Positions 17,224 through 25,925 of a DNA stretch of 64,000 nucleotides are shown here, one piece after another; the first letter of the stretch is position 1, and the number at the start of each line of letters is the position of its first letter. Location: contig NZ_JACJHY010000030.1 of NCBI RefSeq assembly GCF_014138625.1, positions 1 through 64,000 of the forward strand. The letters run 5' to 3'. The DNA is from Aminobacter ciceronei. Its GTDB lineage: Bacteria; Pseudomonadota; Alphaproteobacteria; Rhizobiales; Rhizobiaceae. The position numbers and the translations under genes were made by a program. The notes under the pieces were generated by a model. It worked only from the letters and a program-made list of their open reading frames with translations. It had not been told where the DNA came from and searched no databases.

Positions 17224-17898
17224 TCAGATCACAGCCTTGTCGGCAGCAGCCCGGATCGCCTCGATGTTTGCCGCATAGGCCGAGGGTCCGCCCTTGAACA
17301 CGGCATTGCCGGCGACGAGCACATTGGCGCCTGCGGCGGTGACCAGCGGTGCGGTTTCGGGCGTGACGCCGCCGTCGATTTCGATGTCGATCGGACGGTT
17401 GCCGATCATCGCCTTGACGCGCTTGACCTTATCGATCACCGCCGGGATGAAGGCCTGGCCGCCGAAACCCGGGTTGACCGTCATCAGCAACACCAGGTCG
17501 AGGCGGTCGAGCACGTATTCGATCACCGATTCCGGCGTCGACGGGTTGAGCGAGACGCCGGCCTTCTTGCCGAGATTGCGGATGGTCTGCAGCGAGCGGT
17601 CGAGATGCGGGCCGGCCTCGGCGTGAACCGTGATGATGTCGCAGCCGGCATCGGCAAAGGCCGCGAGATACGGGTCGGCGGGCTGGATCATCAGATGGCA
17701 GTCGAACACCTTGTCGGTGCGGTTGCGGATCGCCTTGATAACAGGCGGGCCGAAGGTGATGTTGGGGACGAAATGTCCGTCCATGACGTCGAGATGGATC
17801 CAGTCGGCGCCGGCGGCGACGATCGCCTCGACCTCATCGCCGAGCTTGGAGAAATCGGACGACAGCACCGACGGCGCGATCAGGGTCTTGTTGCTCAC
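17224..17898 (-). CDS. rpe: Ribulose-phosphate 3-epimerase
   Basis: Interconverts ribulose-5-phosphate and xylulose-5-phosphate in the pentose phosphate and Calvin pathways. The 224-residue TIM-barrel protein has APSVLSSDF (near 9), [16 protein letters not shown] (near 35; metal ligands H and D), HLMI (near 68), [10 protein letters not shown] (near 140) and EIDGGV (near 175). A GTG start at 17898 ([10 protein letters not shown]) fits the family length; the longer frame to 18066 adds unrelated residues. It stands alone on the minus strand. Confidence 0.94.
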   Translation of the reverse strand: MSNKTLIAPSVLSSDFSKLGDEVEAIVAAGADWIHLDVMDGHFVPNITFGPPVIKAIRNRTDKVFDCHLMIQPADPYLAAFADAGCDIITVHAEAGPHLDRSLQTIRNLGKKAGVSLNPSTPESVIEYVLDRLDLVLLMTVNPGFGGQAFIPAVIDKVKRVKAMIGNRPIDIEIDGGVTPETAPLVTAAGANVLVAGNAVFKGGPSAYAANIEAIRAAADKAVI

Positions 17899-18099
17899 GT
17901 TCAGGCCTTTCGAAAGGGGCAGAGCCGGTTTTCCGGACTGCCTAATGGCAGCGGCCGCCCTTGTCGAGCCGAGAATCCCGCCACATCGCAGCCAAGAGCA
18001 ATTCCGGGGAGATGTGCGGCGGTTTTCCGACCGTAGTTGCGGAAAAGAAGCCAAGCAGGCCGCCACTCAAAGAATGGTGCCCCTCAGGCCTGAAAAGCA

Positions 18100-18129
18100 G
18101 ACCCCCGCCGGCCAAGGCCGGCGGGGGTC
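18100..18129 (-). terminator. Rho-independent terminator of the secreted-protein operon
   Basis: A 14-bp perfect GC-rich stem (GACCCCCGCCGGCC with its complement, AA loop) lies 16 bp beyond the stop at 18146. On the minus strand it is followed by TGCTTTTC. It is placed correctly to end the two-gene operon transcribed from 23421. Confidence 0.7.
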
Positions 18130-18145
18130 CATGCGTTCGCTCCGA

Positions 18146-21100
18146 TCACTGCGGAATGATCTTGTTGTTGCTGGGCCGTTGAGGCTGCTGCTGCCTCTGC
18201 GGGATCAGGCCGCGCAACACATCCGGGTTGATCGGCATGATCTCGAGCGTCGGACGTTGGCGCGGGCGGCAGTTCGGATACTGGCCGACCGTGCCGCGCG
18301 GGCATTCACGCTCGATTGTCATGCACTGGCCGTTGACCAGCACCTCGCCGCGGCGGCAGACGGTGTCCCGACGATCAGGCACGCAGCGGCCACGCACCAG
18401 CGACGTGCCATCGGGGCACTGCGCCGTCGGTGCCTTGCGGCACGCGCCCCTGATCAGCTCGGTACCGCGCGGGCAGATGCAGCGCCCGTCCTTGGTCCGG
18501 ATCTGGCCAGGCAGCAGCGTGCACTGACGTACCGGCGGCACATCCCTGACGCAGCGGCCGTTCTTCAGCTCGGTGCCGCGCGGGCAGATGCAACGTCCGT
18601 CCTGCGTCCGGATCTGGCCCGGAAGCAGCGTGCACTGGCGCACCGGAGGCACATCCTTGACGCAGCGGCCGTTCTTGAGCTCGGTGCCACGCGGGCAGAT
18701 GCAGCTTCCGTCCTGTGTCCGGATCTGGCCGGGCAGCAGCTTGCACTGCCGTTCCGGCGGCTGCTCCGGCCGCACGCATTTGCCATTCGACAGTTCCGTG
18801 CCGCGCGGGCAGATGCAGCGTCCGTCTTCGGTGCGGATCTGGCCCGGCAACAGGCGGCATTGCGGTTTGACCGGCGGAACCGGCGTCACCGTGCCGCCAT
18901 CGGGCACGCACTGGCCATTGCGGAAGTTCGTCCCCTCCGGGCAAACGCAGCGGCCTGCCTGGTTGAGCACGAAGCCTTCCGAGCACTGCTGCTTTTCTTC
19001 ATGGTGGATCAGGAAGCGGTGGCAGGCATAGGGGCTGCCGCCAAGGCCGCCCGGAACTGCCGTGCCACCGGCCATATCGAGCCCGCGAACCGGCGTGTCG
19101 GGCGGAAGCACGGCAACGCAGTTCTGGGCCGGCGCCGGCCGCGGGAAGTTGGCAAGGCGACCATCGTCCGGGATTACCACCGTCACCCTGTGGAAACGGC
19201 TTTCGCCGGCGCCGAGGCTGACGTTGGCGACACAGGACAGCGGCAGCGTCGTCGGTTCCGGCGAGCAGCCGAAGGGCGGTTCGATCGAGCTGATAGCAAC
19301 GCCGTCCAGCCGGCCGAGCCCGTCCACGCCGATCGCATCGCCGATGCGGACCGAGCCATTGAAGGGACCGGTGCCGCTGTTGGTGATGGTGATCTCGAAC
19401 GTGCAGGGCTGGCCGGTCCGGCACAGCCGATCGCCGGTCTTCTGGACGCTCAGCTTCGGGCGCCCCGGATGCGGGATGCGCATCTCGGCACAGGCCTTGT
19501 TGTTGGCCAGCACCGTTTCATCAGGGATCGCCTGCACTTCACCGCAGTTGCGGATCGTGTCGGACTGGTAGTCCGCCGGCACGATGGCAACCACGGAGAG
19601 CGGCACAGACGCGCCCGGCACCAGCGCCACGCCGGGATGATCGCAGCGGAACTGACCGGGGCCGGCTGGACCGCAGGCCCAGGGCGGGGTTGGTCCGAAG
19701 GTCGAGGACGCCGGCGCTCCCGTGGGATAGTCGTCGATCACGGTCAGCGGGCCGACATAGTTTTGGGTGCCGTTGTTGTAGACACGGATCAGGAAGCTGC
19801 AGACACCGGCGGCGCTGCAGGACACCGAACGTGGGTCCTTGGTGATGCGCAGGTCGACCTTCTTCTCGACAGGCGGACGGCAATCGGGATCGCCGCGCTT
19901 GCAGATCGGAATGGTGGCGCAGGCCTTGTCGTTGTCGGTACGGCCAAACGCCTCGGGCTTGCCGCTCGCCGTGTAGTCGTACTCGGCGCAGTTGCGGATG
20001 AAGCGTGCCTCCCAGCCTGGTCCGGGCTTGAAGCCGATCTTGAGTTCGACAAACTCGCCGGGATCGAGTGTGGTCGCGGGATGCTCGCAGCTCATCGGGC
20101 TGGTTGCCGGCAGACAGGTCCAGGGCGGATTGGGCCCGGAATCTATCGTCGCATTGCCTGGCAAGGTCACTTCGTCGAGCACGATCTTGCCGTTGTAAGG
20201 GCCGTCGCCGACATTGGTAACGCGGATGGTGAAGTTGCAGCCGCCAAGATAGGTGCAGCGGGCAACGTCGGCACGCTTCTCGACCTTGATGTCGGGCTGC
20301 TTTTCGGGCGGGCACCTGAGGTCGGGCGGAATGACGATATCGACGGTCTGGGTGCAGCACAGGCCGACACCTTCTTCCGGACCGGCATAGGTCTCGATGC
20401 CGGTGACGATCAGATGCACGACATCACCTGGGCCGGCACCTTCGATCTTCCAGTGCAGCACGCCGCCACCAGGCGGAACGAGCTGCAGCGGCGGATCGAT
20501 GGTGATGCCGGGCGTGGTGGTGCGAAGCTGCACCCAGCGGCCGGCCATCTCGGGTCCGACAGGCATGTTGTAGATGTAGGCGCCGCCGCCGGGCACGCAA
20601 TCGACATCGCCGCGTTCGACTTTGAAGCACGGCCCGTCACCGCCAGGAGGCGGGGGCGGAGGCGGCTCGCAGTCGGTGACGTCGATGCGGATAGAGGTCT
20701 TTTCGCCGGTACGGAAGTCGCCGTCGTCGGGCTTGGACGGATCGTGCGAGGGGATTTCTATCGAGCCGGGGCCTGCCGAAAGCTTGACGAAGCCCTGATT
20801 GTCGACGACCGCGGGCGCCGGGAAGGCGGCGTGGTCGATCAGAGCCGTGATGCGGATGTCGATGTAGCGCTCGTTGGGTGCACCGACGCCGTCGAGATCG
20901 GTCGCCGACAGGCGGAAGTCGGAAATCGTGGCCGTATCGTTGGGGTTGGTCGTGGTGCCGATGGTCGCTGCCGGCAATGGACCGCCGACGGCATCGGTGC
21001 CGTCACCTGATGCCTGGACGTCGACGATCGTCAACCCTGCGGCGACCTGGTCGCGGAAGTCCATCCGCAACGCCTTGAGGCCGTTGGCGAAGGCCGGATC

Positions 21101-21424
21101 AAAGAATTTCTCCGGATTGCCGCGGGCGCCGAAACGCAGGTTGTAGATGACATAGTCGCAATTGCGCTGGACGCCCTTCTTGGTGAAGAACGGCACGACG
21201 TCGTCGTGGCCGGGATGCGGTACGGCATGGTCGAGCCTCAATTCAGGCACGACCTCGGGCAGCGGTTGGGCTGCTGCCGGCGACAAGGGCATGGCGGCGA
21301 GCGCGATCCCTGCTGCCACCAGCCAGCGCGCGCCGCGCCTGGCAAAGGACAGGGGTTTCATGATCGTCTCCATGACGGTTGGGTTGCTCTGCGTGGCGAG
21401 CGGGGCGGAGGTGTGAAGTGTCAT
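18146..21424 (-). CDS. Large secreted protein: cysteine domain, three DUF11-like repeats and five tandem Cys repeats
   Basis: Function unknown. In a 1092-residue reading, a signal peptide lies at about 22-53 (WLVAAGIALAAMPLSPAAAQ), then a beta-rich N-terminal domain (54-253) and a run of seven prolines. Next is a cysteine-bounded domain (266-371) resembling the C-terminus of the neighbouring protein, then three DUF11-like adhesin modules (about 377-510, 523-648, 656-775). Five 4-Cys repeats follow (814-995, pattern C-x(11-13)-C-x-C-x(10)-C, with LLPGQIRT and ICPRGTEL), then three half repeats and a Gln/Pro tail. ATG 21424 has GGAGGGAGAG upstream; ATG 21361 with GGAG, directly before the signal peptide, is an alternative. 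It follows its partner by 11 bp. Probably exported and disulfide-stabilised. Confidence 0.8.
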   Translation of the reverse strand: MTLHTSAPLATQSNPTVMETIMKPLSFARRGARWLVAAGIALAAMPLSPAAAQPLPEVVPELRLDHAVPHPGHDDVVPFFTKKGVQRNCDYVIYNLRFGARGNPEKFFDPAFANGLKALRMDFRDQVAAGLTIVDVQASGDGTDAVGGPLPAATIGTTTNPNDTATISDFRLSATDLDGVGAPNERYIDIRITALIDHAAFPAPAVVDNQGFVKLSAGPGSIEIPSHDPSKPDDGDFRTGEKTSIRIDVTDCEPPPPPPPGGDGPCFKVERGDVDCVPGGGAYIYNMPVGPEMAGRWVQLRTTTPGITIDPPLQLVPPGGGVLHWKIEGAGPGDVVHLIVTGIETYAGPEEGVGLCCTQTVDIVIPPDLRCPPEKQPDIKVEKRADVARCTYLGGCNFTIRVTNVGDGPYNGKIVLDEVTLPGNATIDSGPNPPWTCLPATSPMSCEHPATTLDPGEFVELKIGFKPGPGWEARFIRNCAEYDYTASGKPEAFGRTDNDKACATIPICKRGDPDCRPPVEKKVDLRITKDPRSVSCSAAGVCSFLIRVYNNGTQNYVGPLTVIDDYPTGAPASSTFGPTPPWACGPAGPGQFRCDHPGVALVPGASVPLSVVAIVPADYQSDTIRNCGEVQAIPDETVLANNKACAEMRIPHPGRPKLSVQKTGDRLCRTGQPCTFEITITNSGTGPFNGSVRIGDAIGVDGLGRLDGVAISSIEPPFGCSPEPTTLPLSCVANVSLGAGESRFHRVTVVIPDDGRLANFPRPAPAQNCVAVLPPDTPVRGLDMAGGTAVPGGLGGSPYACHRFLIHHEEKQQCSEGFVLNQAGRCVCPEGTNFRNGQCVPDGGTVTPVPPVKPQCRLLPGQIRTEDGRCICPRGTELSNGKCVRPEQPPERQCKLLPGQIRTQDGSCICPRGTELKNGRCVKDVPPVRQCTLLPGQIRTQDGRCICPRGTELKNGRCVRDVPPVRQCTLLPGQIRTKDGRCICPRGTELIRGACRKAPTAQCPDGTSLVRGRCVPDRRDTVCRRGEVLVNGQCMTIERECPRGTVGQYPNCRPRQRPTLEIMPINPDVLRGLIPQRQQQPQRPSNNKIIPQ
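18471..18816. repeat. In-gene tandem repeat, period 111-114 bp
   Basis: The sequence GGGCAGATGC recurs at 18471, 18582, 18693 and 18807 (steps of 111, 111 and 114 bp) inside the secreted-protein gene. The intervening DNA is also highly similar. It encodes four of the five Cys repeats. High DNA identity between units suggests recent duplication or gene conversion and a potential for copy-number change. Confidence 0.85.
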
Positions 21425-21435
21425 CTCTCCCTCCC

Positions 21436-23421
21436 TCACGGTTCGCAGCTTGCGGCGGGCGTTGCCAGCGGCACCACCACCTTGCAGCAAGGGTAATAGC
21501 CACCCTTGTCGGCGTCGGACTGCTTGTAGAAGCACAGGCCGACATTGACCGTGTCGCCGGGGAAGTGCCCCGTCACCCCGATGGTGAACGGCGCGCCCGG
21601 AGCCTTGGTCTGCTGAAGCGGTGTGACGCCAACGCCCGGCGTCCTGGAATCGGCCTTGACGGAATCGCCGCCGATGCCTGCAACGTCACGGACATAGAGA
21701 TCGGCCTCGAGCCCGGCCGGGGTGCAGAAATACTCGACCGCCTCGACGTCGAGGCAAGGCGGGATGTTGCCCGGCGGCGGGAAATCCGGCGGCCACAGCG
21801 GCGTCGGGTAATCGCCCGGATAGGGCAGCTGCTCGTAATAGCCGGCGCGGCCTTCGCAAGGACGCCAGATCTCGACGTCGCCGACATGGCCTTCGACCTC
21901 GGGGTCTTCATAGAAGCTGTCGAAGTCGACGAACCACGATCCGAAGGGCGGAACGTTGGCCGGCTTCACAAGCGAGGTCGAGGTGATCTGCACGCCATGG
22001 ACGGCGAACGGGCCGCCCGCGGCGAGCTGCTCGGCCAGGGCCGGATTGTCCCTCAGCTTGTCGCCCGTCTTGACGATGGTGTCGGTGCAGGCGTTGGGGT
22101 TGAGGAAGCCCTGCGCGTCATAGCCATATTGCAGGTCGATGCCGCCGGCCGACTGGCGATTGCCCTCGGGGAAACCGACGGCATATTCCTGCGGCACCGG
22201 CACCCAGATGCTTTCGGTCGCCGGATCGTCGGGGCTTTCGCGCCAGTAGCGGATGACCTCGCCATCGCCGGTGTCGGCGAACTGGCTGTAGTCGTAGCGG
22301 TTTTCGATCTCGCCGCGCTGGGCCAGATACATGAAGCCCTTGTTGTCGAAGGCGATGTCGGTGACCGGAAGGTCCTTGTCGGCCGTAACCGTCAGCTCCC
22401 AGCGCGGATCGCCGGCGAATTTGCCGTCGCGGGCGATACCGACCGACCAGATCTCGGCCTTGTCACCGACCGCGTAGTAGACGCGGCCGCCATAAAAGGC
22501 TGTGCCCCAGACCCGACGTTCGTCCTGGGTGTAGCCCCAGGTGCCTGCGTCCTCGCTGTCGAAGGCGGCACCTTCGATATCCATCACCGCGCCGTCGTCG
22601 GCCGTCGGCGCCAGTCCGCGCACCGGACGCCCCTCAACACCGTGGTCGAAGGTGTCGACCGCGGCGCCCGTTGCGTCGATGCGGTGGATCAGGCCGGTGT
22701 CGAGATCGGAGGCGAAGAACTGGCGATGAACCTTGTCGAAGGTGACGTCGCCAATGCCGGGACCGCTGTTTGTGTCGATGTCGGCGAATTTGCTGACGGC
22801 ACCCGAAATGCCGTCGATGCGCCAGATGGTGCCGGGTCCGCCGCCATTCTCCTCGCCGAACTGGCCGGCCATGAAAGTGGCGCCGGCCTTGCCGCGACGC
22901 TCGCGCTCGGGCCGACCGTCGGCGTCGGCGTCGGGCGTGACGATGCGAATGCCGTGCAGCGAGGTCGCGCCCGCGTAGAGGTCGGGTACGCCTGACGGGG
23001 TACCGTTGCGGACGCCATCGTCAAAGGTCAGGGCGAAGACCTGGCCGATCTGGCTGGCCAGGACCTCGAAGGGCTGCGGCGTGTTGACGAGTTGGCCGGA
23101 GGGTGGTCCGCCAAGTGCCGTGACGTCGAAAACGCGCAAGGTCGCGCGCTCGGTGTCGATGAAGGTTTCGTCGACCGGATCGACGCCGGGTGGCAGCCCT
23201 TCCTCGAACCCAGGGATCACGGTGCCGGAAAAGCCGGTCACCGCCATCGATCCGGGATTGATGATCTGCGTTTCCTGGGCCTGTGCGGGTGGCGCCAGCC
23301 ACAGGCCGGCGGCAAGCGCCAGGGCGGCCATGCCGGCATTGAGCGCCAGTGCCCTCAGGCGGAGGCTGGACGGTTCGGCAGGTCGCGCGAGCGCGCCGGA
23401 ACCACCACGAAAGCACGGCAT
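21436..23421 (-). CDS. Secreted protein of unknown function, propeller-like with C-terminal cysteine domain
   Basis: Function not recognised. The 661-residue protein has a signal peptide (ALNAGMAALALAAGLWLAPPAQAQ|E, cleavage near 49). A long central region (about 70-420) carries repeated hydrophobic strands and short D/G-rich loops such as GPGIGDVTFD, HRIDATG and PVTDIAFDNKGFMYLA, reminiscent of a beta-propeller. A Tyr/Pro-rich stretch (WPPDFPPPGN) leads to a C-terminal cysteine domain (556-661) resembling residues 266-371 of the downstream protein. ATG 23421 is preceded by GGGAGAGGT; the longer open frame upstream is non-coding. First gene of a two-gene operon. It could be a surface or matrix component or a sugar- or metal-binding partner; no enzyme motif is evident. 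Confidence 0.8.
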   Translation of the reverse strand: MPCFRGGSGALARPAEPSSLRLRALALNAGMAALALAAGLWLAPPAQAQETQIINPGSMAVTGFSGTVIPGFEEGLPPGVDPVDETFIDTERATLRVFDVTALGGPPSGQLVNTPQPFEVLASQIGQVFALTFDDGVRNGTPSGVPDLYAGATSLHGIRIVTPDADADGRPERERRGKAGATFMAGQFGEENGGGPGTIWRIDGISGAVSKFADIDTNSGPGIGDVTFDKVHRQFFASDLDTGLIHRIDATGAAVDTFDHGVEGRPVRGLAPTADDGAVMDIEGAAFDSEDAGTWGYTQDERRVWGTAFYGGRVYYAVGDKAEIWSVGIARDGKFAGDPRWELTVTADKDLPVTDIAFDNKGFMYLAQRGEIENRYDYSQFADTGDGEVIRYWRESPDDPATESIWVPVPQEYAVGFPEGNRQSAGGIDLQYGYDAQGFLNPNACTDTIVKTGDKLRDNPALAEQLAAGGPFAVHGVQITSTSLVKPANVPPFGSWFVDFDSFYEDPEVEGHVGDVEIWRPCEGRAGYYEQLPYPGDYPTPLWPPDFPPPGNIPPCLDVEAVEYFCTPAGLEADLYVRDVAGIGGDSVKADSRTPGVGVTPLQQTKAPGAPFTIGVTGHFPGDTVNVGLCFYKQSDADKGGYYPCCKVVVPLATPAASCEP

Positions 23422-23530
23422 GGCACCTCTCCCGAGTTGGGTGGAAGAAGGTGCTGGCGCGCAAGCAAGTGCAAAGCGCTGATACCCGGCACTTTCCTCC
23501 CTTGCAGTCCTTAGAATGTCCCTCGGCGCG

Positions 23531-23559
23531 ACGATACGCCGGGGCTTACCTTGGGTCAA
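23531..23559 (-). promoter_or_regulatory. Candidate sigma-70-type promoter for the secreted-protein operon
   Basis: On the minus strand, TTGACC (23559-23554), a 17-bp spacer and TATCGT (23536-23531) precede the ATG at 23421 by about 100 bp. The rest of 23422-23766 holds no gene. Confidence 0.4.
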
Positions 23560-23766
23560 TGGAACAAGCCCGAAGCCCAACGCGTCCACCCTCTCCCTGA
23601 GGCGGTGGTCGCGCCGTGCTCCGGGTGCTCGCGGTGACCCGCAACACCTGGTGTCTGTGGTCATTGGCTTCTTTCCTTTGCTGACGCCGCATCATGCGGG
23701 GCCTGCGCATGGGTCGCGGCCGAGCAGGGAAAGGTTCACGCCGGATTGGACCGGGGTCGACGTTTT

Positions 23767-24660
23767 TCAGCCTGGACGGCGTGACGTGATCGCCAGCGCG
23801 ACACCTGACAGGATGCAGATGCTGGCAAGCACCAGGCGCGCCGACAGAACCTCGGACAGGAATACCGTGGCGCCCGCCGCCGCAATGACCGGGACCGTCA
23901 GCTGGACGACGGCGGCCTGGGTCGGCGTGAGCCCGGGCAAGGCGCGGTACCAGATCGCATAGCCCAATCCGGAAGCAACGACGCCTGAGGCGGCGGCGAG
24001 GTAGACGCCGCGCGCGGTCACACCGGCGCCGAAGGTGGGCAGCAGGGCGAGTGGGATGCAGATCAAGGCGGCGCGCAGGAAATTGCCGGCGGTATCGCCA
24101 AGGGGGCTCGCCGAGCCACGGCCACGCAGCGAGTAGATGCCCCACGCAATGCCCGAAACCACCATCAGCACGCTGCCGATGGCATCAGGAGCGTTGAGGC
24201 CGGGCAGCACGAGATAGAGGAAAGCCGCAAAGGCAATGACCAACCCGGCAAGCTCGCGCAGGGTTGGCCGGGTTCGCCTGATAATGCCCCAAAAGATCAT
24301 GGTGCCCTGGACGGACGCGAAAAGCACAAGCGCCCCCACCGCGGCGCCAAGGCGGAGATAGGCAAGCGAAAACGCCAAGGCATAAGCGAACAGGGCGACA
24401 GCCGACGGCCAGTTGCCGGGCGGGGCTCGAAAGATGCTGCGGCCGCGCTGCCAGGAGATCAGCAGCAGCAACGCCGCCGCGCCGGAGCACAGGCGAATCG
24501 CGGTGTAGGCAACCGCATCGATCGCGCCGCCGTCGAGAGCTGAACGCGCCAGCAGCGAGTTGGCCGCAAAAGCGATCATCGCCAGCACCGTCAGCAGAAT
24601 GGTCACGGAACGGACCTCGTCTGTATTTGGCGACTGCATCGACGCCGCCGGATCCGCCAT
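23767..24660 (-). CDS. EamA/DMT-family transporter
   Basis: Inner-membrane metabolite exporter or permease of the drug/metabolite transporter superfamily. The 297-residue protein has about ten hydrophobic helices arranged as two EamA halves (about 15-150 and 160-290), for example ILLTVLAMIAFAANSLLARSAL at the start and a matching second half beginning near AIGSVLMVVSGIAWGIYSL. Substrate cannot be inferred. It is divergent from the sugar-binding-protein gene and not obviously co-regulated with it. Confidence 0.85.
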   Translation of the reverse strand: MADPAASMQSPNTDEVRSVTILLTVLAMIAFAANSLLARSALDGGAIDAVAYTAIRLCSGAAALLLLISWQRGRSIFRAPPGNWPSAVALFAYALAFSLAYLRLGAAVGALVLFASVQGTMIFWGIIRRTRPTLRELAGLVIAFAAFLYLVLPGLNAPDAIGSVLMVVSGIAWGIYSLRGRGSASPLGDTAGNFLRAALICIPLALLPTFGAGVTARGVYLAAASGVVASGLGYAIWYRALPGLTPTQAAVVQLTVPVIAAAGATVFLSEVLSARLVLASICILSGVALAITSRRPG

Positions 24661-24751
24661 TGGACCAGCTGCGCGAACGTAACATGCCGGGAGCGACTGG
24701 TCGCGGTCGGCGTTTCGACATCACCCCGCCAGAATGCCGGAAAATCGCGAT

Positions 24752-24765
24752 TGAAATCGATTACA
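24752..24765. promoter_or_regulatory. Candidate LacI-family operator upstream of the orphan sugar operon
   Basis: TGAAATCGATTACA is a near-perfect palindrome centred on AATCGATT (one mismatched pair), with the central CG typical of LacI-family operators. It lies 52 bp before the binding-protein start at 24818, where a repressor could block the promoter. The LacI gene at 29394-30410 in the same operon is the obvious candidate. Confidence 0.55.
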
Positions 24766-24817
24766 TTTTCAGCATATGATCCCTTGCAGCAGTTTTTCTG
24801 TGCATCGGGAGGAGTTC

Positions 24818-25843
24818 ATGAGGAAATTTTCAGCACTGGCGCTCACCACCGTCGCGGCACTGGCCGTATCGGCGTTCTCGACCCAGGCGGCCGACTACAA
24901 GATCGGCCTGTCCAATGGTTGGGTCGGCTCGGAGTGGCGCACGCAGATGATCGAGGAAGCCCAGGCCGCAGCGGCTGCCTGGAAGGACAAGGGCGTCAAT
25001 GTCGAGGTCGTGGTGCAGAGCGCCAATGTCGACGTGCCCGGCCAGATCGCGCATGTCCGCAACTTCATCAGCGAAGGCGTCAACGCCATCATCATCAACC
25101 CGAACAGCCCGACGGCGTTCGACCCGGTCTTCGCCCAGGCCAAGGAAGCCGGCATCCTGGTAATCTCGACCGACGCCGAAGTGTCGTCGCCTGACGCCAC
25201 CTATGTCGGCATCGACCAGAAGGCATGGGGTGCGGCCGGCGCCAAGTGGCTCGCCGAAACGCTCGGCGGCAAGGGCAATGTCGTTGCGATCAACGGCGTC
25301 GCCGGCCACCCGGCCAACGAGATGCGCGTCGCCGGCTACAAGGAAGTGTTCGGACAGTATCCCGACATCAAGATCGTCAACGAAGTCAACGCCAACTGGG
25401 ATCAGGCCCAGGGCCAGCAGGCGATGCAGAACCTGCTCGCCACCTACCCCGACATCAACGGCGTCTGGGTGCAGGACGGCATGGCGGCGGGCGCCTGGAA
25501 GTCGATCATCGATGCCAAGAAGGAATCGTCGATCGCCGCCACCGGCGAGATCCGCAAGGACTTCATCGACATCTGGACCAAGGACAAGCTCAACTCGGGC
25601 GCCTCGGTGAACCCGCCCGGCGTCATGGCCTCGGCACTCAACGTCGCCGTGCTGATGCTGCAGGGCAAGGAACTGAAGGAGCCGGCAACGGCTGGCCAGT
25701 ACAAGAACGCCATGTACCTGCCGATCCCGTTCATCGACAGCAAGAACCTCGCTGACGCTGCGAAGGCGGTAGACGGCAAGCCGGGCTACTATTCCTACAC
25801 CAGCCAGCTTTCCATCGAAGACGCCGAAAAGCTCTTCAAGTAA
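24818..25843 (+). CDS. Sugar ABC transporter substrate-binding protein, RbsB type
   Basis: Periplasmic receptor of a CUT2 importer. The 341-residue protein has a signal peptide (ALTTVAALAVSAFSTQA|ADYK), then the bilobal periplasmic-binding fold with IGLSNGWVGSEWRTQMIEEA, INPNSPTAFDPVFAQAKEAGI and NGVAGHPANEMRVAGYKE, which match RbsB-like proteins. ATG 24818 is preceded by GGGAGGAG. First gene of the operon that runs to the PfkB kinase. The ligand is unknown. Confidence 0.9.
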   Translation: MRKFSALALTTVAALAVSAFSTQAADYKIGLSNGWVGSEWRTQMIEEAQAAAAAWKDKGVNVEVVVQSANVDVPGQIAHVRNFISEGVNAIIINPNSPTAFDPVFAQAKEAGILVISTDAEVSSPDATYVGIDQKAWGAAGAKWLAETLGGKGNVVAINGVAGHPANEMRVAGYKEVFGQYPDIKIVNEVNANWDQAQGQQAMQNLLATYPDINGVWVQDGMAAGAWKSIIDAKKESSIAATGEIRKDFIDIWTKDKLNSGASVNPPGVMASALNVAVLMLQGKELKEPATAGQYKNAMYLPIPFIDSKNLADAAKAVDGKPGYYSYTSQLSIEDAEKLFK

Positions 25844-25859
25844 GCTTCCTCCCAAGACG

Positions 25860-25894
25860 GGGGACGCGGCACCTGCACACAGGCCCGCGTCCCC
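25860..25894 (+). other. Intercistronic stem-loop after the RbsB-type gene
   Basis: GGGGACGCGG (25860-25869) and CCGCGTCCCC (25885-25894) form a perfect 10-bp stem with a 15-nt loop, 16 bp beyond the binding-protein stop and 31 bp before the ATPase start. There is no T-tract. It probably protects the upstream message, giving more binding protein than membrane components. Confidence 0.55.
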
Positions 25895-25925
25895 GCGACC
25901 GACGAAGCACCGGGAAGCCACCACC

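Noticed and set aside
18471-18816. Possible CRISPR-like or satellite repeats
   Set aside because: Units are 111-114 bp, contiguous and in frame; they encode cysteine modules of a protein and have no unique spacers.
17630-21010. A 1126-residue open frame on the plus strand
   Set aside because: It runs antisense to the exported-protein gene, has no ribosome binding site or family motif, and its Arg/Ala/Asp-rich composition is typical of high-GC shadow frames.
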